Positions 1 to 10,855 of a stretch of 64,000 nucleotides of DNA are shown piece by piece; the first letter of the stretch is position 1; every line of letters starts with the position of its first letter. Location: contig NC_006048.2 of the NCBI RefSeq assembly GCF_000006445.2, forward strand, positions 620,001-684,000, given 5' to 3'. Origin of the DNA: Debaryomyces hansenii CBS767. Taxonomy: Eukaryota; Ascomycota; Pichiomycetes; Serinales; Debaryomycetaceae. The position numbers were made by a program, and so were the translations under genes. A model generated the notes under the pieces. That model was given only the letters and a program-made list of their open reading frames with translations. It did no database searches and was not told the DNA's origin.

Positions 1-882
1 AATGTGTATGCTTATATTGGAAAAACCAGAGACACTAAAGTTTTAGTTACGTCTCATATAGATACTGTACCACCTTTCCTTCCATATCATGTAGACGGTA
101 CCAAGATTTATGGCAGAGGATCCTGTGACGCAAAAGGTTCAGTGGCTACTCAAATCATGTCTTATCTTTCGCTCTTTAAATCTGGGGATTTGAAGGAGGG
201 CGATGCCGCACTATTGTTTGTCGTAGATGAAGAATCCAGTGGATTAGGAATGAGAAACGTCAGTAAGTCACTAAATGCTTCTTGGGAGTCTGGTATATTT
301 GGTGAACCGACCGGATTAAAATTAGGTGTTGGTCATAAAGGCATCTATACTTTTGACATCGAAGTTGATGGTAAAGCTTCCCATAGTGGTTACCCAGAAT
401 TAGGAATATCAGCTACCGAAATATTAATCCCAGTATTGGACAAATTGCTCAAGATGAAATTACCAGAATCTAAATTATTAGGCCCATCAACGTTGAATAT
501 TGGTATGATCAACGCGGGCGTCGCTCCGAACGTCTTGCCAGAAAATGCTACGTCTAGTCTCTCGATTAGGGTGGCAGATAATTTACCTAAAGTTCGTGAA
601 ATTGTACTGGAAACAATTGGAAATGTTGAACATTTGACTCTAAAGCCTGAAGTTCAAGTCGACGCTCAATACTTGGATTATAAAGTCCCTGGCTTTGATT
701 CAGTCATTTTAGCTTATTCCACAGATATACCAAGATTAACCGTCAAGTTGAAACACAGATTTTTATACGGTCCTGGAAGTATTCATGTTGCTCACGCTGC
801 CAATGAATATATTGAGAACTCAGACCTTATCCTGGCTATCGACGGATATCAGAAGCTTATTAAACATGCTTTACAAAATTAA
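1..882 (+). CDS. M20 family metallopeptidase (3' part)
   Basis: Reads open from the window edge, so the N-terminus is missing; about 293 residues remain and the full family length is usually near 370-400. The fragment carries the dinuclear zinc M20 signature in order: SHIDTVPP (His and Asp), GRGSCDAKG (bridging Asp), VVDEESSG (catalytic Glu pair), FGEPTG (metal ligand Glu) and GSIHVAHAANEYI near the end (last His). HSGYPELG marks the lid/dimerisation domain. These are hallmarks of the ArgE/DapE/CPG2 peptidase group, which hydrolyses peptide or N-acyl amino acid bonds. The substrate cannot be told from sequence; an acetylornithine deacetylase-like or carboxypeptidase role are both possible. 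It does not look like vacuolar Cps1, which is much longer. The family call is strong and the function is open. Confidence 0.85.
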   Translation, partial: NVYAYIGKTRDTKVLVTSHIDTVPPFLPYHVDGTKIYGRGSCDAKGSVATQIMSYLSLFKSGDLKEGDAALLFVVDEESSGLGMRNVSKSLNASWESGIFGEPTGLKLGVGHKGIYTFDIEVDGKASHSGYPELGISATEILIPVLDKLLKMKLPESKLLGPSTLNIGMINAGVAPNVLPENATSSLSIRVADNLPKVREIVLETIGNVEHLTLKPEVQVDAQYLDYKVPGFDSVILAYSTDIPRLTVKLKHRFLYGPGSIHVAHAANEYIENSDLILAIDGYQKLIKHALQN

Positions 883-1307
883 TTACGTAGAGGAATATCA
901 TGTATACAATCTCTATATCCATTATAAGTAAGATTATTTATAACGGACTCAAACCATGTATTTATCAATATAGCTAGATGTATTCTGATCAATCAATCAT
1001 TTGAATTGGATTAATTGATTTACAAAGCCTCCGTAAAGGAAACTTCACATCCGCATAGAAACTATCAAATAAGAGAATTTTAATGCAATAATCGTTTATT
1101 AGTGTTATACAACTATACACTGTTGTTAATATCAATAGAAGTATTATATATTAAAAGAATATAAGTCAAGCAAAATCTCATCTATTTAAGTAATTTTTTT
1201 TATACCTGGACACGCCATAGAGATGGCCCCAAAATTTTTTTTGCATAGCGTTATCAATAGAAACTACAAGCACAAGAAACAACTAAAGGGCCACAGAATT
1301 AGCTAAG
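883..1307. other. Intergenic region, M20 gene to WKF gene
   Basis: About 425 bases with no credible ORF or RNA gene. AT-rich. A C/A/T block CCCCAAAATTTTTTTTGCAT near 1227-1246 resembles the RRPE element (AAAAWTTTT) found before ribosome biogenesis genes, which would suit the downstream gene; this link is inferred. Confidence 0.5.
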
Positions 1308-2399
1308 ATGAGTCAGAATATTCCAGCGTGGAAGAAAATTGGTTTGAAGATCAAGGACGATGTGCAAGATGATCCAATAGCTTTGACAACACATATAGAA
1401 GATGTCAAGGTAACGAACAAACAAGCTAAAAAGCTCAATAAACAGAAAAGAAAGTTAGAAGAATCAAACAATGATGACAAAAGAGAACCTAAAAGAGTTA
1501 AGCTACCTAAGTCCGAAAGAGCTCCTCCACCAGAAAAGGATCAATTGGCCTATTTGCGTCAATATGAGAATGATAAGTTGAATTGGAAGTTCAGTAAACA
1601 GAAACAAAATTGGATATTAAAGAACATTAAGAACATACCGAAAGATTACGAAGCTGCATTACAGTCCTACCTTGAGGGCTTGCAAGGAGGATCCAGGAAA
1701 AGGGTGGTGGACGACTTGATGGAGGTTATCAAGAAGTGGAACAAAGCAGCAGAAGAAGCGGAAGCAAGAGTCGAGAGAGAAATACAAAGACAACTCAGCG
1801 GCGAGACAACCAAAGATGATGATGAGGATGAAGAAAAAAATGAGGATAAAAAGGCTAAGCGTCAAACATCTGAATCAGAAGAGACAGTCCCAGACTATGA
1901 TTATGCGAAGAGATGCGGTGTACTTGTTAAAATTCTTAACGATGAAGATATAGAGTTGAAAGGTATCGCGATAACTGATGACGATATTAAAATTGGTGGA
2001 ATCGGCGAAGATAGCGAACAGCTGACTGAAGTAACCGAAGAAATTAAACAAACCGACGGCGAGGAAGAAGAAGGCAATAAAGAAAGTGACAATGTCCAAG
2101 ATAACCTTACGATCGATGAAGTAGAAGTCTCGGGTTTGTCAAAAAGTGATGGCCACATTGATCGTATAGAACGTAACAAAGAAAAATCCAATGATATCTC
2201 AAGAGAGAAAGAATCTCATGAAACCACATCAGAAGAACCTGCATCAGAACAAGAATTACAAGCAAAAGAAGAGAAGAAAGATAAATCTAAAAAGAAAAAT
2301 AAGGATAAAGTTAAGGATCTGTCTGAGGGTAAGATAACTAAGAGTAAAAAAGATAAGAAAGAGAAGAAGAAGGATAAGAAGAAGAAGAATAAAGATTGA
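1308..2399 (+). CDS. WKF-domain nucleolar-type protein
   Basis: 363 residues. A WKF domain lies at about residues 78-145, centred on LNWKFSKQKQNWIL (Trp93-Lys94-Phe95), a small module shared with human C7orf50 and fungal homologues. The N-terminus (IPAWKKIGLKI) and a basic stretch at 38-70 look like nuclear or nucleolar targeting. The C-terminal half is acidic and then ends in a lysine-rich tail of repeated KKDKK/KEKKK units, as seen in nucleolar ribosome-biogenesis proteins. An RRPE-like block lies upstream. A role in pre-rRNA processing is inferred from the family and composition. I did not assign a yeast gene name. The start has AAG just before ATG (gctaagATG) and no in-frame alternative with better context. 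Confidence 0.75.
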   Translation: MSQNIPAWKKIGLKIKDDVQDDPIALTTHIEDVKVTNKQAKKLNKQKRKLEESNNDDKREPKRVKLPKSERAPPPEKDQLAYLRQYENDKLNWKFSKQKQNWILKNIKNIPKDYEAALQSYLEGLQGGSRKRVVDDLMEVIKKWNKAAEEAEARVEREIQRQLSGETTKDDDEDEEKNEDKKAKRQTSESEETVPDYDYAKRCGVLVKILNDEDIELKGIAITDDDIKIGGIGEDSEQLTEVTEEIKQTDGEEEEGNKESDNVQDNLTIDEVEVSGLSKSDGHIDRIERNKEKSNDISREKESHETTSEEPASEQELQAKEEKKDKSKKKNKDKVKDLSEGKITKSKKDKKEKKKDKKKKNKD

Positions 2400-2617
2400 G
2401 GATATCTTTGAAACAATTCCTAGGACAGTAAATACGTAGTCCTCATTGATTAATGTTCTAATGAGTCATATAGATGTATATATAATTAATTTACTTCATG
2501 CGTACTAAAAGATGTAAACTCACAAACGAGCGCGAGGATTGTGGTCAAATGAAAAGTGTTGATAATCATGTATATTTGATCCTTTTTCAAGTGCTAGAAA
2601 AGATTATTATTAGAACA

Positions 2618-5600
2618 ATGCCTGAAATAAACTTCAATTCCTTGAAGGACAAAGCACTTGATGTGGATCCTGATTTGAGATTTATGGCATTAGAAGACTT
2701 TAAGAAATATTTAAATGAACCTACTACGGCAGCTTCTACTAAAAGTATTGAGAGCTTCATACCATTATTATTTAGATTACTAAAGGATACTAACCCTAAT
2801 GTTCAGAGTCAGGCAGTAAAGTCGTTTGCCCCGGTTATAAGGTTTATATCATCCGAAAGCATTCTCAAATTATTAAATCAATTACATGACGAAATATTGA
2901 AAGAAAATACAGCTGGTCATAAAGACTATAAGAAAATTACAACGTCAATTCCAAATATGACATTGAGGTCAATTTTTAATACGAATTCGAAGTTTTCTAA
3001 TCGACTTTCAAGAAGTATTGTGGATTCATTCATCCCAAAATTGATTAATAATGTAATCACAATCGATTCTATTGAATTATTAATTGATTTGATCAAGAAC
3101 CTAGGGTTTGTCTTAACAAACGAAGAAATTACCAATCTTTTGCATACGACGATGAATATAGCGTTTGAAGAAGAAAATATTATTGGTAAAAGATCCGTCA
3201 TTGCATTTGATCTTTTATTGAATTATCTCGACAATACTGAATCATCATGCAATATTTTGAATGATTTAGTCAAACAAATATCTTCCAAATTTGACTCATT
3301 GCCTAAAAGTTCACATTCAATAAACTTGAGGTTATCTTTGTTTTCCGTAATCTTAAAATCAGTGCAGACTTATGATGGCTATGATGGTTCAATATTCTAC
3401 GGGGTGACAATCAAACATATTTTTCAGATTGCTATCACTTATATGAAAGTGGAGGATTTGGAAACTGAATTGGATGTGGAAGACTATGACTTTGATTTAA
3501 TGATTCAAGAAAATTTAATTAGGGAGATTGCTTTAAATACGATAAATGACTTAATTAATGCTTTACCGCTCGAATTGTTTGAAGCATATTTGAATGATAC
3601 TGTTAAATTGATTCAAACATTTATTAGCTATGACCCGCTTAATTTTGACAATGATAATGATATTGATTTGGATGAAGAATCAGAGATCGAATTTTCGGAT
3701 GACGAGGATGATATCAACAATAATGATGATTATGAAAATGATTGTTCATGGAAATTGAGAAATAAGTCTGCTATTTTAACTAGGACGCTTACAAGCAGAT
3801 ATCCGACAATTTTACCATTAGTTTACTCTGAGCTAATTCCCTGCATGACCGATGCAATGAATGATCGAAATGAGATTGTTTCGAACGATAGTATCAAAAC
3901 TTTAATTACGATAATTAATAGCACATCTGCAGATAATGAAGTTATCACTAATTCTAGAAAAGTAGGGAGAAGTGGTTCTGATGTGAGCATGACTCTTGAA
4001 AATAGTCCAATAAGCCAACTCTTTAGAGATGTGACGCCTATTTTAGAGAATAAGATTTTCAACAACTTGCTTGTGAGCAAGAAAATTAATAGATTTCCAA
4101 TTTTTCTCAAGTTAATTGAAAGTTTGATAACTACAAATCACCACTTATCAACAGAATTTTTGGATGAAATCTTTAATGCAATTAAGGGATTAAATTTGAA
4201 AACTAGTGGCAATATGGAATACTTGAGTTTATATAAAACAATCTTTCTTAATAATGACATAAATGAGGTTTCGAAGAATTTTGTTAATTATATTTTGAGT
4301 GACTTGTCTATGTCTATTGATAACAAAACGTCTTACCACAATATTATTATGGAAAGTCTTAATATATCTATAATCATATTTCAAAATTTCAAAAGAATTG
4401 ATAGATTAAACTTTTTTGAATCACAAATCCAAAAATTATTCCATTCAATCATTAAAATTTGTCACGATAAACAATATTCTAGTGAATTAAGACAGAAGTC
4501 CATTTCGGCTTTATCAGAGTTAAATGTCAATATTGAAATAAATGAAGACAGTTTTAGAAAAACTACCGATATTTTGAAAGAAAGCTTGAATTACGAGGTG
4601 ACTGTTAAGGTAACTATCGAAAGCTTGATCAAAATTTTTAATAAGAAGTGTAAGAATTTTTGGAGATATTTAAAGGAGATTGATTTCGTTAACTTTTTGA
4701 TTGCAAAATCGATTGCATTTATTTCATCAACTGATGATTCGCTATATTATATATCATTGAAGTTGTTAGATATAATTACTAAGATTCAGCATATTGATAA
4801 TTTGGAGGACGATCAAGCTAATAAGTTGTTATCACTTTTAGTAAATTTTAGCGAATCTACTAACGACTATACTCAGCTTTATTTGTTATTCAACATTATT
4901 GGAAGAATATTAACAAACTGCCAAACTGATGATAAATTTCTCCAAGGCATGATCAAGATCATGAATGAGAAACTTACAGATGTTGATGATTTTGATTTAA
5001 CAAGTTTTGAATTTTTGATTCAACAATTGTCAAGAAAATTATGCAATGAGAATTTAAGTGAAATTTTTATGACCAGTCTTAACTTAAAATTATTTATCAG
5101 TGCCAAAACATTATCAATCATTACTCTTGAGAATAATTTGCAAGATAAAATAGACGAAGCAGAAGTAGAATTGAATCATTATATTAATAAGGACATTTCT
5201 ATATCTAATGATAAAATATTATTCGATATTCAATTTTTAGGAAGTATAGGTTCACAAAAAGAATTAAGACTGATTACATTAGCCAGTTTCTTACAATTAT
5301 TGAAAAACCTGAACGAATCCATAAGATTAGCATCATCAAGATCCATAGGGTTGCTTATCGTCAAAGACATAAATAAGGACTTACCATTGTTATTAGATAA
5401 CTACGAGGATAACCAGGATGAAAGAGATTTGAATTTAATATCGATGAAGCAGTTATTAAAGAATGACAATTTGAACAATTCTATCTTATTGAAAATTTGG
5501 GATAGAATCTGGAAGACTATTAGTAGGTACGACGAAAAAGTAATTAGTAGTACATCGGAATTAAGACTATCTGGTGATGTATTATCTAGAATGTGCTTAG

Positions 5601-6403
5601 TAAATAACGAGTACATTAGCAACCTTATTGATAAGGTTGATTCGGCTTCCAACGAATCAATCATTTATACAATAATTGTCATCTTGAAGCAATTAATGTA
5701 TAAACTAGAAAGCAATAATGACATATTATCAACATTGCTCCTCCACAATTTGAAATTCTTGACGCTTTCCAATATCGAAATCAAACAAGCCCTTATTGGG
5801 ACATTGCTCACGGGATTGCATAATAAATCCGAGCTTTTGTTGCCTATCTTACCCAATAGGGTATTACCGTTGCTCTACGACGAATTAAGTGCCAAAGATG
5901 AATTCAAAAAAATCATCCCCATGGGGCCTTACAAGTATGTGATCGATGAGGGGTTGGAAATAAGGAAATTGTGCTATGAGCTTTTATACACTATCATATT
6001 ATTCGACGACTCTCTCCTCAAAGCGAACAATATTAATATTTACGAGATAGGCCTCAATATAGTCAACAAAGGTTTGACTGATTCCGAAACCGACATCGTC
6101 ATATTGTCCTCTATCAACTTGGTTAATTTGGTAAACAAGGATTTCAACTTTTTGATATACAATAACGAATTACTTCCAAAGTTAATTGATGTGCTCAAGC
6201 TCAACTTGAACAAAAAATTAAAGTCGAAGGCCAGCACCCAGGAAACAGAGACATTTGAAGAGAGCTTACGCTCAGTAGTCAAATTGTCCAAGGTAATTAA
6301 TAACTCGCTACTTATTAATAACTACAACAATAATGACTGGAACTTGTTCTACACGGAGATGAAAACAAACTATATCCTTACCTTTAACTCCGTTGACATT
6401 TGA
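2618..6403 (+). CDS. TIP120: CAND1/TIP120 cullin exchange factor
   Basis: 1261 residues from this start, close to the 1230 of human CAND1. CAND1 is a HEAT-repeat solenoid that binds unneddylated cullin-RING ligases and exchanges their substrate receptors. The N-terminus (DPDLRFMALEDF) matches the first HEAT repeat of CAND1 (DKDFRFMATNDL). An acidic loop at about residues 350-375 is followed by CSWKLRNKSA, equivalent to the conserved MSWKVRRAA. Near the C-terminus GPYKYVIDEGLEIRKLC matches the TIP120 domain. An in-frame ATG at 2498 would add 40 residues with no family match, so 2618 (AACAATG context) is preferred. CDC4, an F-box receptor that such a factor would exchange, lies in the same window, but the two are not adjacent. 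Saccharomyces Lag2 is the divergent relative. Confidence 0.88.
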   Translation: MPEINFNSLKDKALDVDPDLRFMALEDFKKYLNEPTTAASTKSIESFIPLLFRLLKDTNPNVQSQAVKSFAPVIRFISSESILKLLNQLHDEILKENTAGHKDYKKITTSIPNMTLRSIFNTNSKFSNRLSRSIVDSFIPKLINNVITIDSIELLIDLIKNLGFVLTNEEITNLLHTTMNIAFEEENIIGKRSVIAFDLLLNYLDNTESSCNILNDLVKQISSKFDSLPKSSHSINLRLSLFSVILKSVQTYDGYDGSIFYGVTIKHIFQIAITYMKVEDLETELDVEDYDFDLMIQENLIREIALNTINDLINALPLELFEAYLNDTVKLIQTFISYDPLNFDNDNDIDLDEESEIEFSDDEDDINNNDDYENDCSWKLRNKSAILTRTLTSRYPTILPLVYSELIPCMTDAMNDRNEIVSNDSIKTLITIINSTSADNEVITNSRKVGRSGSDVSMTLENSPISQLFRDVTPILENKIFNNLLVSKKINRFPIFLKLIESLITTNHHLSTEFLDEIFNAIKGLNLKTSGNMEYLSLYKTIFLNNDINEVSKNFVNYILSDLSMSIDNKTSYHNIIMESLNISIIIFQNFKRIDRLNFFESQIQKLFHSIIKICHDKQYSSELRQKSISALSELNVNIEINEDSFRKTTDILKESLNYEVTVKVTIESLIKIFNKKCKNFWRYLKEIDFVNFLIAKSIAFISSTDDSLYYISLKLLDIITKIQHIDNLEDDQANKLLSLLVNFSESTNDYTQLYLLFNIIGRILTNCQTDDKFLQGMIKIMNEKLTDVDDFDLTSFEFLIQQLSRKLCNENLSEIFMTSLNLKLFISAKTLSIITLENNLQDKIDEAEVELNHYINKDISISNDKILFDIQFLGSIGSQKELRLITLASFLQLLKNLNESIRLASSRSIGLLIVKDINKDLPLLLDNYEDNQDERDLNLISMKQLLKNDNLNNSILLKIWDRIWKTISRYDEKVISSTSELRLSGDVLSRMCLVNNEYISNLIDKVDSASNESIIYTIIVILKQLMYKLESNNDILSTLLLHNLKFLTLSNIEIKQALIGTLLTGLHNKSELLLPILPNRVLPLLYDELSAKDEFKKIIPMGPYKYVIDEGLEIRKLCYELLYTIILFDDSLLKANNINIYEIGLNIVNKGLTDSETDIVILSSINLVNLVNKDFNFLIYNNELLPKLIDVLKLNLNKKLKSKASTQETETFEESLRSVVKLSKVINNSLLINNYNNNDWNLFYTEMKTNYILTFNSVDI

Positions 6404-6855
6404 TTCAAGCGAGCGAATCCGTACATGACTATTTGGAATAGAACAAATAATTAATGCAATAGACGTTCATAATTCGTGGACTTGTTTACGTTATTCTTCG
6501 GATTTATGTGCGAGAACAATTAGGCTGGGAGGGGAGTCTAGAATCAAGTCATCATTTTGTTTGCATATCCAATCTCAGTCACAGATACGTTTCAATGGGG
6601 TTTATTTTCTCATATGAAAAGTGCTACAAATTAGGCTATACACTACTAGCGATATTAATGTCATGAATTTTGCAACATCAAATAAATACTATAAATATAC
6701 ATCCATCCTCGTTTTGATCATCGTATATTTTATCTATATACGTTTTTATATATACATTATATCTATACTAATATCCCCAGAGAAATACAAAGTTTGAGTT
6801 GTATGACTTCAAATATATAACTAGAAAGAATTGAGTGTTAGAATACAGAAATAAA
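6404..6855. other. Intergenic region before small membrane gene
   Basis: About 450 bases. Several TATA-like runs lie between 6690 and 6770, before the small ORF. No RNA gene or degraded ORF recognised. Confidence 0.4.
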
Positions 6856-7092
6856 ATGCAAGAAAGTGTACATGGAAACACATCTATTGCATCTGCCGTT
6901 GTTGACTCTACAAATAACGCTATAGACCAGGGGTTTTTGTTGCTCGACACTTTACTATATTATATATTCAATGCAGTTGTGTTGCTATTAAATTTGACGG
7001 ATGTTGTTGGTGAATTCACCGAGAAGGTGTCGTTCAACTATCAGATAGTCTACACATCATTTAAACATAAATTGTATAATAATATAAATTGA
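6856..7092 (+). CDS. Small hypothetical membrane protein
   Basis: 78 residues starting at ATG with AAA directly before it. I do not recognise it. The N-terminal 30 residues are polar; residues about 33-54 (GFLLLDTLLYYIF and onward) are strongly hydrophobic and long enough for one transmembrane helix; the C-terminus is polar with several Lys and Tyr. No signal cleavage pattern is clear, so a tail- or single-span membrane protein is the likely form. TATA-like sequences lie 80-160 bases upstream and the reading frame lacks rare features. It stands between CAND1 and the tRNA-Pro gene with its own intergenic space on both sides. It could be a chance ORF; comparison with sister species would decide. 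Confidence 0.45.
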   Translation: MQESVHGNTSIASAVVDSTNNAIDQGFLLLDTLLYYIFNAVVLLLNLTDVVGEFTEKVSFNYQIVYTSFKHKLYNNIN

Positions 7093-7449
7093 GACGGGGG
7101 ATCTACAGTTAGAGATAGTTGATTGCCCTATGTATAGTTAATGAATAATGCTAATAATATTTATTGTCGCGAATTGAGGCTAGACTTGGTAGGTAGCTGC
7201 AACGAACGAACCGATTTGACCATGGCCCCTGGGCTTGCAACTACGACAAGAAATCGTGTATGAGTTAAGGGACAACGTAGTAATATGCCACGATGTGGTA
7301 TTAGTAGTCTTAGTTTAGCTGCCAACGTTTAATGGCTGACGTAGTAGGTTAGCTTTGAAACGTGAAGTATGCAGTACGACATGGAATCTTGAGAGCTGAA
7401 TGAAGCCAGGCATAATCTATTAGTGCACACAGTTTGACCTTCAAGTATC
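7093..7449. other. Intergenic region upstream of tRNA-Pro
   Basis: About 357 bases, richer in G and C than neighbouring spacers. I saw no LTR ends, snoRNA box pairs or ORF that I could defend. Confidence 0.35.
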
Positions 7450-7557
7450 GGGCGTGTGGTCTAGTGGTATGATTCTCGCTTTGGGCGACGATTTAGGAAA
7501 CTGAATTGATTACTACAAGCATGCGAGAGGCCCTGGGTTCAATTCCCAGCTCGCCCC
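7450..7557 (+). tRNA. tRNA-Pro (UGG) with intron
   Basis: Acceptor GGGCGTG at 7450-7456 pairs with CTCGCCC at 7550-7556, discriminator base C at 7557. Anticodon stem CTCGC (7475-7479) pairs with GCGAG (7523-7527). The anticodon TGG is at 7482-7484, followed by G37, and a 36-base intron occupies 7486-7521, one base after the anticodon as is standard. The T arm carries GGGTTCAATTCCC, the B box. The exon sequence is almost identical to the Saccharomyces tRNA-Pro(UGG) gene, which also has an intron at this site. Confidence 0.97.
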
Positions 7558-7560
7558 TTC

Positions 7561-7566
7561 TTTTTT
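7561..7566 (+). terminator. RNA polymerase III terminator of tRNA-Pro
   Basis: A run of six T residues starting four bases after the discriminator base of the tRNA. Confidence 0.85.
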
Positions 7567-7714
7567 ATCTTCTACTTCTAATAGGAAGACTGCATATAAT
7601 ATATATACAGGGCTACTTTATAGGTTATCCGAGGTCGAGATAAATTCCTACGGGCAATGCATTCTAACGGTTGAGACGTTCGGATTTATGTAATATTGAT
7701 TATACCTATATATA

Positions 7715-9781
7715 TTAGTTTTTCAACTGAGCCTTGACCCATCCTTCTAAACCACCCTTGACGATGATATCCTGCAAATTGGTACCTAATTCACCAACTT
7801 TCTGGGTCAAAATGAGGTTGCCTTCGGAATCAGACACGGTGACTTGATTTTTGGTGACGTCCCATTTCAAGAACCAGCCAGTTCTGATGGTCAATTCGTT
7901 GGATTGTGCGTACTTTTCACGTAATTTGTTAATCAATGCAGGAATTTCCAATGTTAACAATGCATTATTAATAGAATTTCTAGAGAAAATATTACCAAAA
8001 GATCCGGCAACGACCAATTTCATGTCTCTTGCCAAGATGGCTGTGGCTGCTTGTTCTCTTGAGGAACCAGTACCGAAGTTGTAACCGGAAATAATAATGT
8101 CACCAGCCTTGGTCTTTTGTTTAAATTCTGAGTCGTAGTTTTCCATACAGACCTCAGCCATTTTGGAACGTGGAATGTCATCTTGGTAAGTGTATTTACC
8201 GGGATAGATACCGTCAGTGTTAATGTTGTCGGCATCACACAAGATCAATTCACCTTCAATGGATTGAGGGAAGCCATCTAAAACGTCAACGGAGCTACCA
8301 GATGCATCTGGGTCGACTGTTTCAGTAGATTCATTGGATGTTATGGATCTAACAATTTCAGGATTCGTAGGAACAGGGTTACCTTGTAACTCTTCTGGAC
8401 CACCAATCTTACCCAAGACTGCTGATGCAGCAACAACCTCTGGTGATGCAAGGTACGCTAATGCATCCTTAGAACCCATTCTACCCTTAAAGTTACGGTT
8501 AGTGGCTGAAATTCCAACTTCTCCATCTTCCAATAATCCAGTTCCTAAACCAATACATGGCCCACAACCAGCTGGCAATGGTTTAGCACCAGCGTCAATA
8601 ATGTCTTGCCATGCTCCAATAGCTTCAGCATCTTTTTGAACATTAGAAGACGCAGCAGCGACGTAGAATTCAACCCCTTCGGCTACTTTATGGCCCTTAA
8701 TAATGTCAGCGGCGGCTTTGATATCACTAAGTCTTGAATTTGTACAAGAAACTAAGTACGCCTTATTGATCTTAATATTTTGTTTGGATAAATCATGTAA
8801 CGATGTGGAAACCTTAACAGAGTTTGGACCTGAGATGTATGGTGATAACGAACTTAAGTCGACAACCAAGTGCTTTGCGTACACTGCATCATTATCGGAG
8901 TTTACCTTGTTTTCACTCAAATTCTTAACGGTGTTTTCATTAACCCTTGGATGTGGTTGAGGTAATTTCTTAACTCTTTCATCGTAGAAATTAACTAAAG
9001 TCTCATCCACCGGGAATAGCCCAGACAAAGCACCCCATTCAGTGGTCATATTAGCAATGGTTAATCTATAATCAACAGACAAGTTCTTCACACCTTCACC
9101 AGTGAATTCGATAGCATGGTTTAACACTTCATCATTATTGAAAATACCACATAATGCAACGATGATATCTTTACCAGTAGCACCCTTTGGCAACTGACCC
9201 ACTAATTCAACCTTGGCAACAGGAGGTATCTGCCACCATGTTTGACCTGTAGCCCAAATAGAAGCAGCATCCGTTCTCACGATTGGAGTACCCAACGAAC
9301 CGATACCACCGTATGTATTAGAATGCGAATCTGATGCAACAGTCAAGTTTAATGGGTAGGCATACCCTTCTTCTATCATAATTTGATGCCCGATACCTCT
9401 TCCTGCCGGGTAGAAATCAATGCCCTGTTCTTTGGCAAAATTTTCGATATTGTGATATTTTTCCAAGTTCTTCTCTGACTTGTTTTGAACGTCATGATCT
9501 AAAGTACACACGATTTGCCTGTTATCGTGCACGTTAGTTGCACCAAGTCCCATAAACTTGGTAGCCACCGGCCATGAATTATCGTGAGACATACAGTGTG
9601 CTGGTTTGATGGTAACATAGTCCCCACTGAAGACTTTCTTATCATCTGCTAATCCAACTGCATATTTCTGAACTATCTTCTCGGTCAAATTCTGTCCTCT
9701 ATAAAGTATACTGGATGAAGATAAACATCTAGCACCAGTCTTTTTCAAACTAGACCTGGTAGATAAATAAAGTAATGCCAT
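7715..9781 (-). CDS. LYS4: Homoaconitase, mitochondrial (lysine biosynthesis)
   Basis: 688 residues, matching the family (Saccharomyces Lys4 is 693). It converts cis-homoaconitate to homoisocitrate in the alpha-aminoadipate lysine pathway in the mitochondrial matrix. The first 25 residues are rich in Ser, Leu, Arg and Lys and lack acidic residues, as expected of a mitochondrial presequence. Aconitase motifs follow in order: [18 protein letters not shown] (first cluster cysteine), AGCGPCIG (other two 4Fe-4S cysteines), [11 protein letters not shown], and in the swivel domain [13 protein letters not shown]. Its family relative aconitase is excluded by the overall match to Lys4 rather than Aco1 length (about 780). 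A Gcn4 consensus lies 112 bases before the start, fitting control by amino acid starvation. It is transcribed away from RCE1. Confidence 0.96.
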   Translation of the reverse strand: MALLYLSTRSSLKKTGARCLSSSSILYRGQNLTEKIVQKYAVGLADDKKVFSGDYVTIKPAHCMSHDNSWPVATKFMGLGATNVHDNRQIVCTLDHDVQNKSEKNLEKYHNIENFAKEQGIDFYPAGRGIGHQIMIEEGYAYPLNLTVASDSHSNTYGGIGSLGTPIVRTDAASIWATGQTWWQIPPVAKVELVGQLPKGATGKDIIVALCGIFNNDEVLNHAIEFTGEGVKNLSVDYRLTIANMTTEWGALSGLFPVDETLVNFYDERVKKLPQPHPRVNENTVKNLSENKVNSDNDAVYAKHLVVDLSSLSPYISGPNSVKVSTSLHDLSKQNIKINKAYLVSCTNSRLSDIKAAADIIKGHKVAEGVEFYVAAASSNVQKDAEAIGAWQDIIDAGAKPLPAGCGPCIGLGTGLLEDGEVGISATNRNFKGRMGSKDALAYLASPEVVAASAVLGKIGGPEELQGNPVPTNPEIVRSITSNESTETVDPDASGSSVDVLDGFPQSIEGELILCDADNINTDGIYPGKYTYQDDIPRSKMAEVCMENYDSEFKQKTKAGDIIISGYNFGTGSSREQAATAILARDMKLVVAGSFGNIFSRNSINNALLTLEIPALINKLREKYAQSNELTIRTGWFLKWDVTKNQVTVSDSEGNLILTQKVGELGTNLQDIIVKGGLEGWVKAQLKN

Positions 9782-9892
9782 ATTTCGCTACCAATGAAAT
9801 AATAACTAACAACACTTGGTTCTCAGCTGGAAAATTTTCAATCTAATTTTTATCAAAACAAACCAAATCTGGAGAGTTCCACTGTAAGATTA

Positions 9893-9899
9893 TGAGTCA
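9893..9899. promoter_or_regulatory. Gcn4 site upstream of LYS4
   Basis: Perfect TGAGTCA, 112 bases before the LYS4 start codon in the LYS4/RCE1 divergent promoter. Gcn4 activation of lysine genes is well known in yeasts; binding here is inferred. Confidence 0.65.
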
Positions 9900-10018
9900 G
9901 AAATAAAGCCATTATTTGTATTGGTGTAAATTTTTCAGTATACTGCACATAATAAATAACGAAAATCAATCTATAAGCAAACAAACAGGAGGTTGGAAGT
10001 ATAAAACATACAGCGCCA

Positions 10019-10855
10019 ATGTATACTATAACAAAAGCATTTGTCCTATGTATCATTGTAGCTATCTCGTATGTGGCAACAATTCATGTGGGAGTACCAG
10101 AACACATTAAGGGTATAGAAAGAAACAACCCGGATGTCATTCATCATCGCATTGTGAGAATCACTACACTCTGTAGTATACTTATTTTGGTGCTACCAAT
10201 GATGTTGACATACATGGGCGGCTATCCCAGCTATATTTCTGTGATATGGTCGTTTGGGCTCGTACCGGGAATGACGTTAAGCGGCCATCTTGCAACCGAT
10301 ATTGTGAACATTTTTCGTAGTATCAAGTTGATTCTGATACTCTATATGGGACCCATCCTAGACTACCCCTGGGAGATCCAATTTGACGCATCTATCGCCC
10401 AACAGGACTTCTACGATTGCTTCTACCTGATATGGGGTGTCCGTGACCACATATTTGCCCCCATAACAGAGGAATTGATCTACAGATCCGTCCTCCTAAC
10501 ACTTTTACAGCCATTCGAGTCCATATCCGATCTTCAAAAGATTCTCCTCACGCCGTTATTCTTTGGTGTTGCTCATGTCCATCACGGCTACGACCTATAC
10601 AAGAACAGGAATGTGGACTTTTCAACCGCCGCCCTTACTGTGGTAGTCCAGGTGATGTATACCACGGTATTTGGCGTGCTATCGAACTATCTCTTCTTGG
10701 AGACTGGTAACAATTTATGGTGCCCCATAGTTGTGCATTGCATTTGTAATTTGATGGGCTTTCCAAATTTATCGGTTGATAGACCTTTATTCTGGACTAT
10801 CACTTATTATTTACTTCTTATAGTTGGCATATGTGGCTTTATCAAGCTATTATGA
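10019..10855 (+). CDS. RCE1: CAAX prenyl protease 2 (type II CAAX endopeptidase)
   Basis: 278 residues, an ER integral membrane protease that removes the last three residues of prenylated CAAX proteins such as Ras and a-factor-type pheromones. It has about seven to eight hydrophobic spans. The three ABI-family motifs are present: ITEELIYR (Glu151-Glu152, Arg156), FFGVAHVHH (His186 and the following HVHH) and VVHCICNLMG (His240, Asn244). These correspond to the catalytic Glu, His and His known for Saccharomyces Rce1 (which is somewhat longer at 315 residues). Start context AATGTATAC follows a 237-base gap shared with LYS4. Substrates with CAAX tails are not in this window; SEC4 here ends in CC and is not a substrate. 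Confidence 0.93.
   Translation: MYTITKAFVLCIIVAISYVATIHVGVPEHIKGIERNNPDVIHHRIVRITTLCSILILVLPMMLTYMGGYPSYISVIWSFGLVPGMTLSGHLATDIVNIFRSIKLILILYMGPILDYPWEIQFDASIAQQDFYDCFYLIWGVRDHIFAPITEELIYRSVLLTLLQPFESISDLQKILLTPLFFGVAHVHHGYDLYKNRNVDFSTAALTVVVQVMYTTVFGVLSNYLFLETGNNLWCPIVVHCICNLMGFPNLSVDRPLFWTITYYLLLIVGICGFIKLL

Noticed and set aside
2462..2468. TGAGTCA upstream of CAND1 as a Gcn4 site
   Set aside because: It is 150 bases before a gene with no link to amino acid metabolism and in the 3' flank of the WKF gene; probably chance.
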